A DNA stretch of 64,000 nucleotides, taken from the NCBI GenBank assembly GCA_002394365.1, contig DGTQ01000017.1, positions 92,798 through 156,797 on the forward strand. The letters run 5' to 3'. A model generated the notes under the pieces. It made no database searches, was not told where the DNA came from, and saw nothing but the letters and a program-made list of their open reading frames with translations. The DNA is from Prevotellaceae bacterium UBA4332. GTDB taxonomy: Bacteria > Bacteroidota > Bacteroidia > Bacteroidales > Bacteroidaceae. Each line of letters starts with the position of its first letter. The first letter of the stretch is position 1. Shown piece by piece: positions 63,455 to 64,000 of this stretch. The translations under genes were made by a program, and so were the position numbers.

Positions 63455-64000
63455 TTACCTCACTACCACCTTTATTGCTTTATTTGTGTCGAAGTCACGT
63501 ACTATGTATGTGCCAGCCTTCAGTCCGCTTATCTTTCCGTAAGCCGACATGCCAACGAGTGTTCCGTCGAGGGTGTATATATTCAGACGGCGCATCTCTG
63601 GCAGCACCACTGTGTCTTCCTCTATGCTTACCACCTCCGTAGGCTCGATGCTGGCGTCATACTCCTTCCAGCCCAGATCGGGCTTGCTGCCGTTATAGTC
63701 GTTGTATCCATCTATTATCTCGCCAGCGTCTATGAACTTACTGCCCTTCTTCAGGCACATGGTGGGTACGGTGAATGTGCCGTCGGCGTTACGTGCGCCA
63801 ACACTTGCCTTGGTATCGAGGCTCACGAAGTCATCGTCCGTAGGCGCCATGCCATCCTTGTCCCATGAGTTGCTCGAGTGGGTGTAGTTGCCAGTGGTTA
63901 TGATGTCCTTCCAGTGCTCGTCCTTGGGGTTGCTCAAGTCAGCCTCGTGAGAGTAGTGGCTTATGCAGTTTCTGATGTCGAGCCCTTTCATCTCAGCCGA
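63455..64000 (-). CDS. Surface protein with sorting-like tail, C-terminal part (beta-helix lyase-like)
   Basis: At least 181 residues, open to the window end and missing its N-terminus. 'NGYTHSSNSWD'-like repeats, 'CLKKGSKFIDAGEIIDGYNDYNGSKPDLGWKEYDASIEP' resembles the end of parallel beta-helix polysaccharide lyases, and 'RRLNIYTLDGTLVGMSAYGKISGLKAGTYIVRDFDTNKAIKVVVR' is a Por-like C-terminal domain. Probably a secreted pectate-lyase-like enzyme; this rests on a fragment. Convergent with the EnvC-like gene, 18 nt apart. Confidence 0.6.
   Translation of the reverse strand, partial: SAEMKGLDIRNCISHYSHEADLSNPKDEHWKDIITTGNYTHSSNSWDKDGMAPTDDDFVSLDTKASVGARNADGTFTVPTMCLKKGSKFIDAGEIIDGYNDYNGSKPDLGWKEYDASIEPTEVVSIEEDTVVLPEMRRLNIYTLDGTLVGMSAYGKISGLKAGTYIVRDFDTNKAIKVVVR

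Overview
The window looks like a Bacteroidales chromosome, most likely Prevotellaceae (Prevotella or a close relative). Promoters fit the Bacteroidetes pattern, a (T/A)TTG -33 box about 20 nt before TAnnTTTG. Cell-surface proteins are BspA-like or carry the C-terminal 'YTLDG(K/R)RI..GIYI(V/N)NGKK' tail typical of this group. Gene order such as ftsX-DUF3098-uppP-truB-queA and dut-TPR-DUF4292-envC is also typical. One tRNA (Phe, GAA) is present. No rRNA, CRISPR array, transposase or phage gene was seen.

Layout. 0.2-13.3 kb: surface and envelope proteins (BspA-like, a large lipoprotein, FadL-type porin, acyltransferase, a 1001-aa surface protein, DUF4421), dtd, and a DUF2442/DUF4160 pair. 13.4-25 kb: pectin/uronate genes (kduI with a signal peptide, an orphan galactitol-type EIIC, DUF4861, a pectinesterase) around a housekeeping operon (folK, queA, truB, uppP, DUF3098, ftsX). 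25.2-26.1 kb: tRNA-Phe and a LuxR-type response regulator. 26.3-54.3 kb: mainly a sulfur-assimilation region, interrupted by ridA, tcdA, a 1.8-kb gene-poor stretch and a BspA-like gene with a downstream small peptide. 54.3-64 kb: lpxH-like, a DUF59 gene, radC, a GT2 glycosyltransferase, efp, rpmH, dut, TPR, DUF4292, an EnvC-like factor and a partial surface protein.

The sulfur region reads as one pathway. An OprP-type porin and a PstS-like lipoprotein, with PstA, PstC and a glycosyltransferase-PstB fusion, sit with cysD, cysN, cysH (APS reductase) and a sulfite reductase-TusA fusion. Siroheme for that reductase would come from hemA, hemL, a HemC-CobA-HemD fusion, hemB and a Met8-type dehydrogenase. 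Downstream of hemL lie thioredoxin, a ThiS-like sulfur carrier whose diglycine is masked by a short tail, an E1-like enzyme and a JAMM protease. A Cys/Met PLP enzyme is divergent from the transporter operon. Five promoters here (upstream of hemA, hemC, the pst/cys operon, the PLP gene and the porin) share an element overlapping the -33 box, and four of them a second site about 34 nt upstream. I infer a regulon for sulfate uptake, reduction and protein-thiocarboxylate-dependent sulfur transfer, in which a Pst-family transporter has been recruited for sulfate.

The second striking feature is repeat content. Many intergenic gaps carry short 'word' repeats (TTGAAGATTGAA, AACTGTGAATTGTGAA, GTCGTTTGGTCGTTTAGG, AACCGTAAACTGTAAAC, AACCTTATAACC, GC-rich palindromes). 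The same words also lie in frame inside dtd, hemB, hemC/cobA/hemD, the sulfite reductase and the glycosyltransferase-PstB fusion, where they are translated as linkers or loops, in the manner of Rickettsia palindromic elements. Six intergenic tandem arrays have a 21-22 bp period. Three small peptide genes of one family (MKxxYxxP...LLxGS, acidic tail) each follow a large surface-protein gene.
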